Made by a program: the position numbers and the translations under genes. From Paenibacillus polymyxa (GTDB taxonomy: Bacteria; Bacillota; Bacilli; Paenibacillales; Paenibacillaceae): a DNA stretch of 64,000 bases. The DNA is taken from assembly GCF_018614975.1 (NCBI RefSeq), contig NZ_JAGGNR010000007.1:1-64000 (forward strand), written 5' to 3'. The notes beneath the pieces are model-generated. The model had not been told where the DNA came from, ran no database searches, and saw only the letters and a list, made by a program, of their open reading frames with translations. Shown in pieces: positions 1 to 6,588 of this stretch; within the stretch, counting starts at the first letter, position 1; each line of letters begins with the position of its first letter.

Positions 1-2
1 GG

Positions 3-326
3 TTATTCAACACGCGTGTAATTACGCACCAATTTGTCTGTCCAGGCATTGAGTCCACCTGTCATATTGAGAACCTTGAACCCTTTTTCATTAAGCAGCT
101 CACATGCCTTACCGCTGCGATTTCCACTGCGGCATATAACTATAATTTCTTGTGATGGGTCTAACTCTTCATGTCTGACGTCCAGTTCGCCAAGGGGAAT
201 GTGATTAGCACCTGCTACGTGTCCTTCCATCCATTCTTCTGGTTCCCGGACATCCAGCATGGTCAAAGTTTCACCTTTGTTAAGACGTTCTGCTACCTCT
301 TGAGGTGCTATTTCCTTAAATGACAT
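3..326 (-). CDS. Single-domain rhodanese (sulfurtransferase)
   Basis: A 107-residue stand-alone rhodanese. It carries the CDC25-like active loop CRSGNRS with the catalytic Cys near residue 65, which takes up persulfide sulfur, and the usual LDVREPEEW entry motif near residue 24. There is no signal peptide, so it should be cytosolic. GGAGG lies 10 bases before the ATG. It is the last gene of the sulfide operon, just downstream of the CstR-like regulator, and probably passes sulfane sulfur between small thiols and the TusA/DsrE relay encoded upstream. The stop codon falls at the extreme window edge, so the gene is complete. Family assignment is firm; the exact sulfur acceptor is not shown. Confidence 0.93.
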   Translation of the reverse strand: MSFKEIAPQEVAERLNKGETLTMLDVREPEEWMEGHVAGANHIPLGELDVRHEELDPSQEIIVICRSGNRSGKACELLNEKGFKVLNMTGGLNAWTDKLVRNYTRVE

Positions 327-369
327 GTGTAAGTTTCCTCCATAGATGATTTATTTCATCGTGTTTTAA

Positions 370-639
370 TTAACGGCTTTTCACAAGAAGCTCTACCGCT
401 TCTTTCACCAATTTACCTGTATCATTATTGCCAGCCTCCTGTTCAGCCATAATGCACTGTTGAAGATTTTCTGCGACGATTTGCGCAAGAGCTCTGTCAG
501 AGGCATTACGGACGGCAGACAGCTGGGCTACGACCTCTTTACAAGGTTTTCCTTCTTCCATCAATCGAAGTACCCCACGAACCTGGCCTTCAATTTTCCG
601 CAAACGTGTTTTTAAGCTATCTGTATAGTTGTATTCCAT
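370..639 (-). CDS. cstR: CsoR/CstR-family persulfide-sensing repressor
   Basis: A small all-helical repressor of the CsoR/RcnR/CstR family. Two cysteines 29 residues apart (in MEEGKPC and in ENLQQC) match the CstR dithiol that forms a persulfide-derived bridge. The position that holds the copper-ligand His in CsoR (three residues... before the second Cys) is Asn, which favours sulfur over copper sensing. An in-frame ATG exists at 660, but AAGGAG lies inside that extension, 12 bases before the ATG at 639, so I take the shorter start. An operator-like palindrome sits just upstream and another one heads the whole operon, so the protein probably represses both. Lost repression by persulfide would induce the rhodanese/TusA/dioxygenase genes around it. 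Confidence 0.9.
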   Translation of the reverse strand: MEYNYTDSLKTRLRKIEGQVRGVLRLMEEGKPCKEVVAQLSAVRNASDRALAQIVAENLQQCIMAEQEAGNNDTGKLVKEAVELLVKSR

Positions 640-663
640 ATATAATCTACTCTCCTTCATAAC

Positions 664-708
664 ATACCTGTATAGGTATATTATAGAGCAAAAAATGTTA
701 GCTTACAC
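664..708 (-). promoter_or_regulatory. CstR promoter with ATACC-N6-GGTAT operator
   Basis: On the minus strand a TATAAT -10 box (680-685) has a weak -35 (GTGTAA, about 703-708) at 17 bp. Directly downstream is the palindrome ATACC-tgtata-GGTAT at 664-679. The same layout, -10 followed at once by ATACC-N6-GGTAT, heads the operon near 4.7 kb, which supports a shared CstR operator and autoregulation. Confidence 0.7.
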
Positions 709-710
709 CT

Positions 711-1191
711 TTAAATGAATAAGTTTACCTTGCCGTTTGTTGCATCACCCAGGTAAGCGGCAACACCAGCATATTCCAATCCATCGATCAGCTCTTCTTG
801 TTTCAGACCCAGAAGGTCCATGGTCATGGTACAAGCAACCAGCTTCACACCCTGCTCCTGTGCCAGCTCCATTAACTGAGTCAGAGATAAAGCATTATGC
901 TTTTTCATCACATGTTTAATCATCTGCGGACCAAGCCCGCCAAAATTCATTTTGGACAGCCCGAGTCTTTTTGCCCCTCGTGGCATCATCCAGCCAAAAG
1001 CTTTTTCCAAGAAACCTTTATTTGTATTGATGGTCTCATCCTTCCGAAGAGCATTCAGCCCCCAGAAGGTAAAAAATATGGTTACTGGTTACTTCGTGAT
1101 CATAGGCAGCTGCGCCATTAGCAATAATAAATGCTGCAATTGCTTTATCTAATTCACCACTAAACAATACGATTGTTGATTTATCAGTCAT
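711..1191 (-). pseudogene. DsrE-like protein broken by a 7-bp tandem duplication
   Basis: The gene opens at an ATG at 1191 with MTDKSTIVLFSGELDKA, a normal DsrE/DsrF-like N-terminus (YrkE type), and runs in frame to EVT. There the 7-mer GGTTACT (plus strand) is repeated exactly in tandem at 1080-1086 and 1087-1093. Removing one copy restores EVTIFFTFWGLNA and joins perfectly to the C-terminal frame, which runs to the stop at 711 and keeps the conserved ACTMTMDLLG cysteine segment. With both copies the gene is frameshifted after about 37 codons. Without the duplication it would encode roughly 158 residues, the usual family length. It lies between the TauE gene and cstR. A tandem 7-mer can revert by slippage, so it may be switchable rather than dead. 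Confidence 0.88.
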
Positions 1192-1217
1192 TAATTAATA
1201 ATACCCACTTTCTAATT

Positions 1218-1237
1218 ACATATATCCCTATATGTTT
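1218..1237 (-). promoter_or_regulatory. Degenerate CstR-like operator
   Basis: The AT-rich near-palindrome ACATATATCCCTATATGT lies upstream of the broken DsrE gene. It keeps the central CCTATA of the operator at 4.7 kb, but the flanking half-sites have drifted (ATATC and TGTTT in place of ATACC and GGTAT). It is probably a third, weakened copy of the same operator. Confidence 0.45.
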
Positions 1238-1275
1238 ATCTAGAGAATCACTACAATACAATTCTTTTTTATTGC

Positions 1276-2070
1276 TTAAAGGATAGTTGACCAAACCTTA
1301 ACGGCTGTCAGGGCAATAAGCACGACTAGTCCATAACGAAGGATTTTAACATTTATCTTGGAACTTACTTTAGACCCCAATGGAGCTCCGATCAGACTTC
1401 CAACCACCGTGAATAAAGTAGGCCATAAAGGAATATGTCCGCCGGTAAGCTTTCCAATAACCCCCCCAACGGCTGAAACAAAGACGATCGCAAGTGAAGA
1501 AGCAATGGTCATGCGGGTTGGAATCTTGAGGAGGGTGAGCATGATGGGAATCAGGATAAAAGCGCCCCCTGCGCCCACAATCCCGGATACAATTCCGACT
1601 ATAAAGGCAGAAACTATCGCAATCATTTTATTAAATTGAAGGTTCTCTGTGATTTCATCCGAGCCCTTACGAGGAATCAACATCAGAATAACTGCTATCA
1701 CAGCAAGGATGCCATAGATCAGGTTAATGACGTCTCCTTGAAGCATTCCTGATATATATCCTCCGATCAGGCTTCCCGCCAAAATGCTGATGCCCATATA
1801 AAGAACTAATCCCTTATGAACGGCTGATGGCCCCAATTTGCCTTTACTTCGTTTCTGAAGTGCCAAAACGCCTGCAAGAGAGGCAAAAAAAACTTGGAAC
1901 ATACTGATCGAAGAAACCTCATGTGCTGAAAAGTGCGCTGCACCGAATACTGATGGTACATACAGCAGCAAAGGATAGTTAATGATAGCTCCGCCTATTC
2001 CAAGCAATCCTGAAAAGAAGGATCCGATTAAGCCAAGAGCGAGCATAATGATCATTAACAAGATATCCAT
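1276..2070 (-). CDS. TauE/SafE-family sulfite/anion exporter
   Basis: A 264-residue, highly hydrophobic integral membrane protein with about eight membrane segments. The glycine-rich signatures GLLGIGGAIINYP near the N-terminus and GIVGAGGAFILIP in the second half are the paired half-repeats of the TauE/SafE family, which move sulfite, sulfoacetate or thiosulfate-like anions. AGGAGGGGG lies six bases before the ATG at 2070; a longer frame to 2133 has no ribosome site. It sits inside the persulfide operon between tusA and the broken DsrE gene. The likely job is export of sulfite or thiosulfate made by the dioxygenase/rhodanese step. Substrate is inferred from context. Confidence 0.88.
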   Translation of the reverse strand: MDILLMIIMLALGLIGSFFSGLLGIGGAIINYPLLLYVPSVFGAAHFSAHEVSSISMFQVFFASLAGVLALQKRSKGKLGPSAVHKGLVLYMGISILAGSLIGGYISGMLQGDVINLIYGILAVIAVILMLIPRKGSDEITENLQFNKMIAIVSAFIVGIVSGIVGAGGAFILIPIMLTLLKIPTRMTIASSLAIVFVSAVGGVIGKLTGGHIPLWPTLFTVVGSLIGAPLGSKVSSKINVKILRYGLVVLIALTAVKVWSTIL

Positions 2071-2158
2071 AATCCCCCTCCTTTCTCGGTTGAGGGTATC
2101 TATACTTACAAAGTTTGAAATAAGCGAACACACTGCTGCGTGTTTGCTTTATTTCCAT

Positions 2159-2392
2159 TTAGATTTTTTTAACATAAAACTTATAAATACCGTTGTTTTC
2201 CTCCTGGGAAATCAATTCGTGTTTGGTTTGTTTAACCCATGCTTGAAAGTCATTAACGGAGCCTTTATCCGTTGAAAGGACTTCCATGATTTGTCCGGAT
2301 TCAAGACCGTCCAGCGCTTTTTTTGCTTTTACAATCGGCATAGGACATGCCAGTCCTTTCGTATCTACTACCAGGTTTGTTTTCATCATCAT
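2159..2392 (-). CDS. tusA: TusA-family sulfur carrier
   Basis: A 77-residue TusA-like sulfur-carrier protein. The motif KGLACPMPIVKAKKAL contains the conserved CPxP cysteine that carries the persulfide. The length equals a single TusA domain. AAAGGAGG lies five bases before the ATG. It follows the rhodanese-MBL gene with an 11-bp gap and is transcribed toward the TauE exporter. A second TusA domain is fused to a rhodanese at the head of the operon, so this locus encodes two carriers. It likely accepts sulfur from a rhodanese or DsrE partner and delivers it to the dioxygenase or a thiosulfate-forming step. Confidence 0.92.
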   Translation of the reverse strand: MMMKTNLVVDTKGLACPMPIVKAKKALDGLESGQIMEVLSTDKGSVNDFQAWVKQTKHELISQEENNGIYKFYVKKI

Positions 2393-2403
2393 TTTTCCTC
2401 CTT

Positions 2404-3540
2404 TTAATGGTCGTGTACAGCACAGCGGTTAGGACCGATCTCCATCTCGCGCTGCTCATCTTCGTTTGGTGTGATTCTCCCCATATTCGTCTGGCGGATT
2501 TCTTGGTACGCATTCGGCTGTGGTGGAAGATTTTCAGTCACAATACGCCGGAATTCATCCTCTTCACGTATGTTAAGGCCAGGGTTTTTTTGATACAAGT
2601 CAGACAGTTTCCCCATCACTCGACCGCCTTCACTGAGCTCCGTCACCTTTCCGAAGTGAGCAGGTAATACGATCAGATCTTGAGACAATCCTGTGTAGCG
2701 CTTGTAAAGCGTGTCTCGAAGATCACTTACCCAATCTTCCGCAAGGCCCGCCAAATCAGGACGACCGATCGATTCAATAAACAAGATATCCCCGGTTAAC
2801 AGGTACTGGTCATCTACAATAAATGATGTGCTTCCGATTGTGTGTCCAGGAGAGTAAATCGGCTGAATCCGAATTGTTATGGAACCTACCGTGATGTCAC
2901 GACCTTCTTCAAGCTTTTCATAATTGAAAGTAACTTCGGTCGCATCTTTTGGGGGCAGCCAATAAGTGGCTCCAGTTTGCTCAGCCAGTTTACGTCCGCC
3001 TGAAATATGATCGGCATGCAGGTGTGTGTCCAACGTGTGTTTAATCTGTGCACCTTGCTCTTTCGCAAACTGTTCAAACACTTCTGTCATGCGAAGCGTG
3101 TCAATAACTGCAGCTTCCCCGCCTGAAACAACCATATAAGACAAGCAACCCTTGCCAATCCTTACGAACTGATACAAATATCCCCCATCCTTTAATTCTC
3201 CAATCTTCACTGGCTCCAGGTGCTCACTCCATGATTTCATACCGCCTTCAAGGTAATGCACGTTGCTTCTGCCGGCCTCAACAATTTGCTCTGCTACAAA
3301 TTTGGAAGACCCCTCTTTCGCACAGACAACAAGCAATTTCTTGCCATCAGGAATCTTGTCGAGGGCATCATCTACACCGTCTAAGAGATCAAAATAAGGA
3401 ATGTTAATGACATCTACGCTGTCTCCTTCAACTTTCCAATCGTTAAAGTCCGTTTCATTACGAACATCAAGGATAAAAATTTCTTCTTTAGCCAAGACAA
3501 TACGCGTAAGTTCCTTTGCCGTCATCGCTTTTAATTCCAT
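2404..3540 (-). CDS. Rhodanese-persulfide dioxygenase-like MBL fusion
   Basis: About 378 residues. Residues 5-110 form a rhodanese domain with active-site Cys in [10 protein letters not shown]. The rest is a metallo-beta-lactamase fold of the ETHE1/persulfide dioxygenase type, with metal ligands in [19 protein letters not shown] and LTGDILF. Such enzymes oxidise glutathione- or bacillithiol-type persulfide to sulfite, and S. aureus CstB combines a similar dioxygenase with rhodanese modules. Here the rhodanese is N-terminal, unlike CstB. GGGAG lies eight bases before the ATG at 3540; the six-codon upstream extension contains that ribosome site. The gene abuts the DsrE-like gene upstream. Family call is firm, order of domains seen directly, substrate inferred. 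Confidence 0.9.
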   Translation of the reverse strand: MELKAMTAKELTRIVLAKEEIFILDVRNETDFNDWKVEGDSVDVINIPYFDLLDGVDDALDKIPDGKKLLVVCAKEGSSKFVAEQIVEAGRSNVHYLEGGMKSWSEHLEPVKIGELKDGGYLYQFVRIGKGCLSYMVVSGGEAAVIDTLRMTEVFEQFAKEQGAQIKHTLDTHLHADHISGGRKLAEQTGATYWLPPKDATEVTFNYEKLEEGRDITVGSITIRIQPIYSPGHTIGSTSFIVDDQYLLTGDILFIESIGRPDLAGLAEDWVSDLRDTLYKRYTGLSQDLIVLPAHFGKVTELSEGGRVMGKLSDLYQKNPGLNIREEDEFRRIVTENLPPQPNAYQEIRQTNMGRITPNEDEQREMEIGPNRCAVHDH

Positions 3541-3558
3541 TTCCGTTTCTCCCTTCAT

Positions 3559-3954
3559 TTAGAAAGTCAATGTAACGTTGGCATCCTTCGCAAAATCCAG
3601 AAAAGTGACAGCTCCGCCTACTTCAATGCCTTCGATAAAGTCCTCTTTTGTCAGGTTCATAACATCCATCGTCATCTGACAAGCAATAATCTTGACACCC
3701 ATCTCCTGAGCCATTTCTACTAGCTGTGGGATCGATGGAACATTTGCATTTTTGAACCCTTCAGCAAAATGTTCAGCCCCTGCAGGCAGCGGCAATTGGT
3801 GATGAGCTTGCTTATGAATCAGATTTAATCCTTCAAAAGTGAAGAAAATGGCAACCTCTGCTTCAGTCGCTGCTGAAGCAGTTGCGATATTAAACACTTT
3901 ATATGCATCGAACATTCCACCATTGCTTGCAATAATTGCTACTTTAGTACTCAT
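3559..3954 (-). CDS. DsrE/DsrF/DrsH-like sulfur relay protein
   Basis: A 131-residue DsrE/DsrF-like protein with a compact alpha/beta fold. It starts with KVAIIASNGGMFDAYKVFN and keeps the single conserved Cys in IIACQMTMDVM, the likely sulfur-transfer residue. It is intact, unlike the related gene at 711-1191, and the two share the ACxMTMD segment. A good ribosome site (GGAGGT) precedes the ATG. It sits between the TusA-rhodanese fusion and the dioxygenase fusion and probably relays persulfide sulfur between them. Confidence 0.88.
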   Translation of the reverse strand: MSTKVAIIASNGGMFDAYKVFNIATASAATEAEVAIFFTFEGLNLIHKQAHHQLPLPAGAEHFAEGFKNANVPSIPQLVEMAQEMGVKIIACQMTMDVMNLTKEDFIEGIEVGGAVTFLDFAKDANVTLTF

Positions 3955-3983
3955 TTGTAATACCTCCGTTATTTATTGTTTTT

Positions 3984-4553
3984 TTATTTATCTGTTGGAC
4001 CCGTCCAACCAGTCATGCCCGGTTCTACATTATTGACTTTCTTGAATCCTTGTTCAGTAAGCAATTGACAGGCAAGATCACTGCGGCTGCCTGTACGGCA
4101 CACGACATAAATATCTTCTTCCGGGTTAAGTTCCTGGATCCGATTCTCGAGTTCACCTAGCGGAATAGAAATAGCGCCGGTAATTTGCTTAAACGCATAT
4201 TCGGCAGGTTCACGGACATCCAGTACGGTAATCTTTTCATTATCAGCAAGTTTTTTCTCCAATTCATGATTGGAAATGACATGTGGATGCTTCTTCTCTT
4301 CCTTTGTTTCAGTAACACTTGCTTTACGGACATAATGCTTGAGAACATCGCTATCCTCTACTGTACCGAGATAATGATGTCCGGTATTTTTAGCCCAACC
4401 TTGAATATCTGCCAAAGACCCTTTATCTGTAGCTTGTATTTCAATAACTTGACCAGCACCCAGTTGATCCATCGCTTTTTTTGTTCTTACGATTGGCATT
4501 GGACATGCAAGCCCTTTGCAATCGAGTGTCTGATCCACTTTAATTTCGGCCAC
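3984..4553 (-). CDS. TusA-rhodanese fusion, first gene of persulfide operon
   Basis: About 189 residues. An N-terminal TusA domain carries CKGLACPMPIVRTKK with the CPxP sulfur-carrier Cys. A C-terminal rhodanese from about residue 95 carries the active loop CRTGSRS. Start choice: GAGGAGG lies eight bases before a GTG at 4553, giving MAEIKVDQ; an in-frame TTG 33 bases upstream has no ribosome site. Fusing carrier and sulfurtransferase would channel persulfide sulfur within one polypeptide. The gene is first in the operon, directly behind the -35/-10/operator block at 4.7 kb. Confidence 0.9.
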   Translation of the reverse strand: MAEIKVDQTLDCKGLACPMPIVRTKKAMDQLGAGQVIEIQATDKGSLADIQGWAKNTGHHYLGTVEDSDVLKHYVRKASVTETKEEKKHPHVISNHELEKKLADNEKITVLDVREPAEYAFKQITGAISIPLGELENRIQELNPEEDIYVVCRTGSRSDLACQLLTEQGFKKVNNVEPGMTGWTGPTDK

Positions 4554-4688
4554 TGCAGAAACCTCCTCAAAATTTGTTATGAACAAGACAAGCCATTAGT
4601 CACAGAACTCTTAAAAATAAGTCTTCCCTTTTGGCCTGCGGTTTACCATTTTGAAAAAAATATTATTGGGGTTATTTGCTCATTACAT

Positions 4689-4731
4689 ATACCCCTATAG
4701 GTATATTACAAAGAGTCTTTGTTCTTGTCAA
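4689..4731 (-). promoter_or_regulatory. Main persulfide-operon promoter and CstR operator
   Basis: Minus strand: a perfect -35 TTGACA (4726-4731), a 17-bp spacer and a -10 TAATAT (4703-4708). The operator ATACC-cctata-GGTAT (4689-4704) overlaps the end of the -10 box. A bound CstR here would block polymerase. The core is the same as the site before cstR at 664-679. Confidence 0.78.
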
Positions 4732-4841
4732 CCTGCATTACTGAATAATTTGATGTTCTCCAAACTTCGGGAAAATAGAAATTAAGCTACATCTCTTTTA
4801 AACTTTGTATGTTAAGAAATTTAAGAAACGTTAAAGTTCAT

Positions 4842-4877
4842 AAAAAAAAGCCAACCACTAAGCTAAGCTGGTTTGCT
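4842..4877 (-). terminator. Rho-independent terminator of the ArsR-like remnant
   Basis: Minus strand: AGCAAACCA, an 11-base loop, then TGGTTGGCT with one mismatch, followed by eight T. It lies 30 bases past the stop of the damaged ArsR-like reading frame. Confidence 0.7.
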
Positions 4878-4907
4878 CCGTCTACTCAAATACTCTAAAG
4901 AGTTGTT

Positions 4908-5114
4908 TCATTTTTTTACTTGTAACATAATAACTTCTAGGCCATTCCTCTCGGCGTCAATAATTCCGCGCCAACGAAGTTTACGCAAATTCCCAGACAC
5001 TGTAGACTGCGGAACTCCAAGAAAGGATTAAATGCAAGTAACATTACAAGAACCTCTTTCCAGTAAACCTTTGATGATAGATAGTCTGATCGATGAGCGA
5101 TCACCTTGATGGTG
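4908..5114 (-). pseudogene. ArsR-like regulator remnant with in-frame stop
   Basis: In one minus-strand frame the sequence reads GDRSSIRLSIIKGLLERGS, then NVTCI, a TAA stop (5028-5030), then SFLGVPQSTVSGNLRKLRWR and a wing ending in VIMLQVKK before the final stop at 4908. This is the helix-turn-helix core of an ArsR/SmtB-type repressor (compare the ALGIPQSTVSQHL pattern). The stop could come from one C-to-T change of a Gln codon. The N-terminal helix is missing. Its terminator is still present downstream. It is distinct from the two intact arsR genes near 37 kb. Confidence 0.7.
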
Positions 5115-5120
5115 TCAGAT

Positions 5121-5164
5121 AGGTAAGGTATAAGATTTGCACTTACTATTCTTATACCTTACCT
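5121..5164. repeat. Perfect 15-bp inverted repeat
   Basis: AGGTAAGGTATAAGA (5121-5135) and its exact complement TCTTATACCTTACCT (5150-5164) flank 14 bp. There is no T-run on either side, so it is not an obvious terminator. It lies at the missing 5' end of the ArsR-like remnant and could be its old operator or the scar of a mobile element. Confidence 0.75.
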
Positions 5165-5274
5165 CCATTTGAAATAATGATTTGCTAAGTATCTAGAATA
5201 CAATATCGAAGCTTAGTTGAAATCAAGAATAAAAAAATTGAAGAATCAGACTTTTAAACTCCGGATTGAGCAAT

Positions 5275-5723
5275 TCAGTTATTTAACAAAATATCAACGC
5301 TCACCAAGACTTGCTGAAGAATATTATCATAATAAGAGCGAACGGTCTCATCCAATCCTATGCTGAATTCCAGAACATTTACCTCAATGCCCAGCAAATA
5401 GGTTGTCAGATTGGGATATATTAACGGAATATGTTGTGGGATATGAAAGTTACGGGCTGAAATCCCCCGTTCATTCGGAATCAGATGATGAAGTTTGCAA
5501 ATGGTCATTGTCCCAACGGGATTTTCTGAAATGACTGCATCAACTTTGAGGAGAACGTGGCATTTTCAATGTATTGCAAACAGAAATCAATGTCCGTCTC
5601 TCCAGCTATGTAAGTGACATGCTCATCGGTATTCATGACTCTCAATGCCTCGACCACGTAAACTCCGGTCCCGTCGTTCCCCATTAGTTGGCTTCCAATA
5701 CCAAGCACGGTTAACCAACTCAT
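5275..5723 (-). pseudogene. Hydrogenase-maturation-protease-like (M52) gene, frameshifted
   Basis: The N-terminal frame (start 5723) reads MSWLTVLGIGSQLMGNDGTG, the glycine-rich start of peptidase M52 (HyaD/HybD) proteins, through DIDFCLQYIENATF. After that the match continues in another frame as LLKVDAVISENPVGTMTICK and runs to the stop at 5275 with a typical C-terminal half. The shift lies near 5545-5555. The usual acidic pair in LMGDDG is ND here. No hydrogenase genes are nearby, so it was already an orphan. Together the two frames give about 150 residues, a normal size. Confidence 0.65.
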
Positions 5724-6061
5724 CCCATCACCTGGAACGTTCTGAGATGCTTCTGATTAATACATCCATTATATCCTAATCGCTATGATACGCATACACA
5801 CTAGTACAAGTAGTGACTCTGAATGAAACAATCAAAAATGTTAGAGTGATACGTGAACTATGGAATGACCAGGTTTCTTTTACAAAGGGTCTGCTTGTAA
5901 AACCAAAACCTTGTATATCAACGGAATTAAAAGTATTGATATTTTGAGTTTCATGATTTAATTCGCTCGAGCCCTTATGGTTCTAGATAAAAACTCGAAA
6001 ACATACAATTAGGCTGAGTGATTCCATAAATTGATTTCTTAGCTACTTCTCCAAGATAGTG

Positions 6062-6106
6062 GGGAACTTTATGTCAAATTCCAACCTGGTAGGGAACTTT
6101 ATGTCA
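6062..6106. repeat. Two direct GGGAACTTTATGTCA repeats (possible IS end)
   Basis: The 15-mer GGGAACTTTATGTCA occurs at 6062-6076 and 6092-6106, exactly 30 bp apart, followed at 6119 by ggacaagaactgtaccc, which resembles the inverted motif near 14.07 kb. Spaced repeats like these occur at the ends of some IS families, but no transposase remains. The rest of 5724-6380 has no supportable gene. Confidence 0.45.
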
Positions 6107-6380
6107 TTATACAACTGAGGACAAGAACTGTACCCATTGAACACTTGCTTCTACGCTTCTTTCTCCTGCAACTCTCAACCAATCAATAAAAAAGTTTGAA
6201 CTAAATTGAGCTACTATCTTTTCTATTATCCAGAATAATGCGTTCCGATTAATCCCCCCGTACTTCTCATTTGACGACTAACGATTTGGTCTGCAAAGTA
6301 TTTTAAATGATCTCTTATGATCAATGGTCCTCTATAGAAAGAATCATTAGATTGTCACTAATCTAGTTTGGAAAAATGAT

Positions 6381-6426
6381 TACCGTCTTGGATCAGTATA
6401 CATTTTAGCATGATTCCAAGACGGTA
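6381..6426. repeat. Inverted repeat, 12-bp arms
   Basis: TACCGTCTTGGA (6381-6392) and TCCAAGACGGTA (6415-6426) are exact complements around 22 bp. Minus-strand reading is followed by ATCATTTTTCC, so it may act as a weak second terminator after the hairpin at 6451-6481. Confidence 0.55.
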
Positions 6427-6450
6427 AATCCTAATTCCAGAAAAACTAAA

Positions 6451-6481
6451 CGACCGTTCCCCGGTAATACGGGAACGGTCG
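6451..6481 (-). terminator. Hairpin terminator downstream of the propeller gene
   Basis: CGACCGTTCCC / GGGAACGGTCG are perfect 11-bp arms around 9 bases. Minus-strand continuation is TTTAGTTTTTC; plus-strand has a later T-run, so it may work both ways. It lies about 110 bp beyond the stop of the gene at 6589. Confidence 0.6.
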
Positions 6482-6588
6482 CAACTTAAGTCTTGTTTTT
6501 TCTTTTTGTACTATCTACTTGACAAGGTTATGACCACAAATGTGTGCTTTTTCTTCTCATGTTCCTCTCCGGATATCAATACCCAATG

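Noticed and set aside
370..639. Copper-sensing CsoR instead of CstR
   Set aside because: The His copper ligand position is Asn and all neighbours are sulfur genes.
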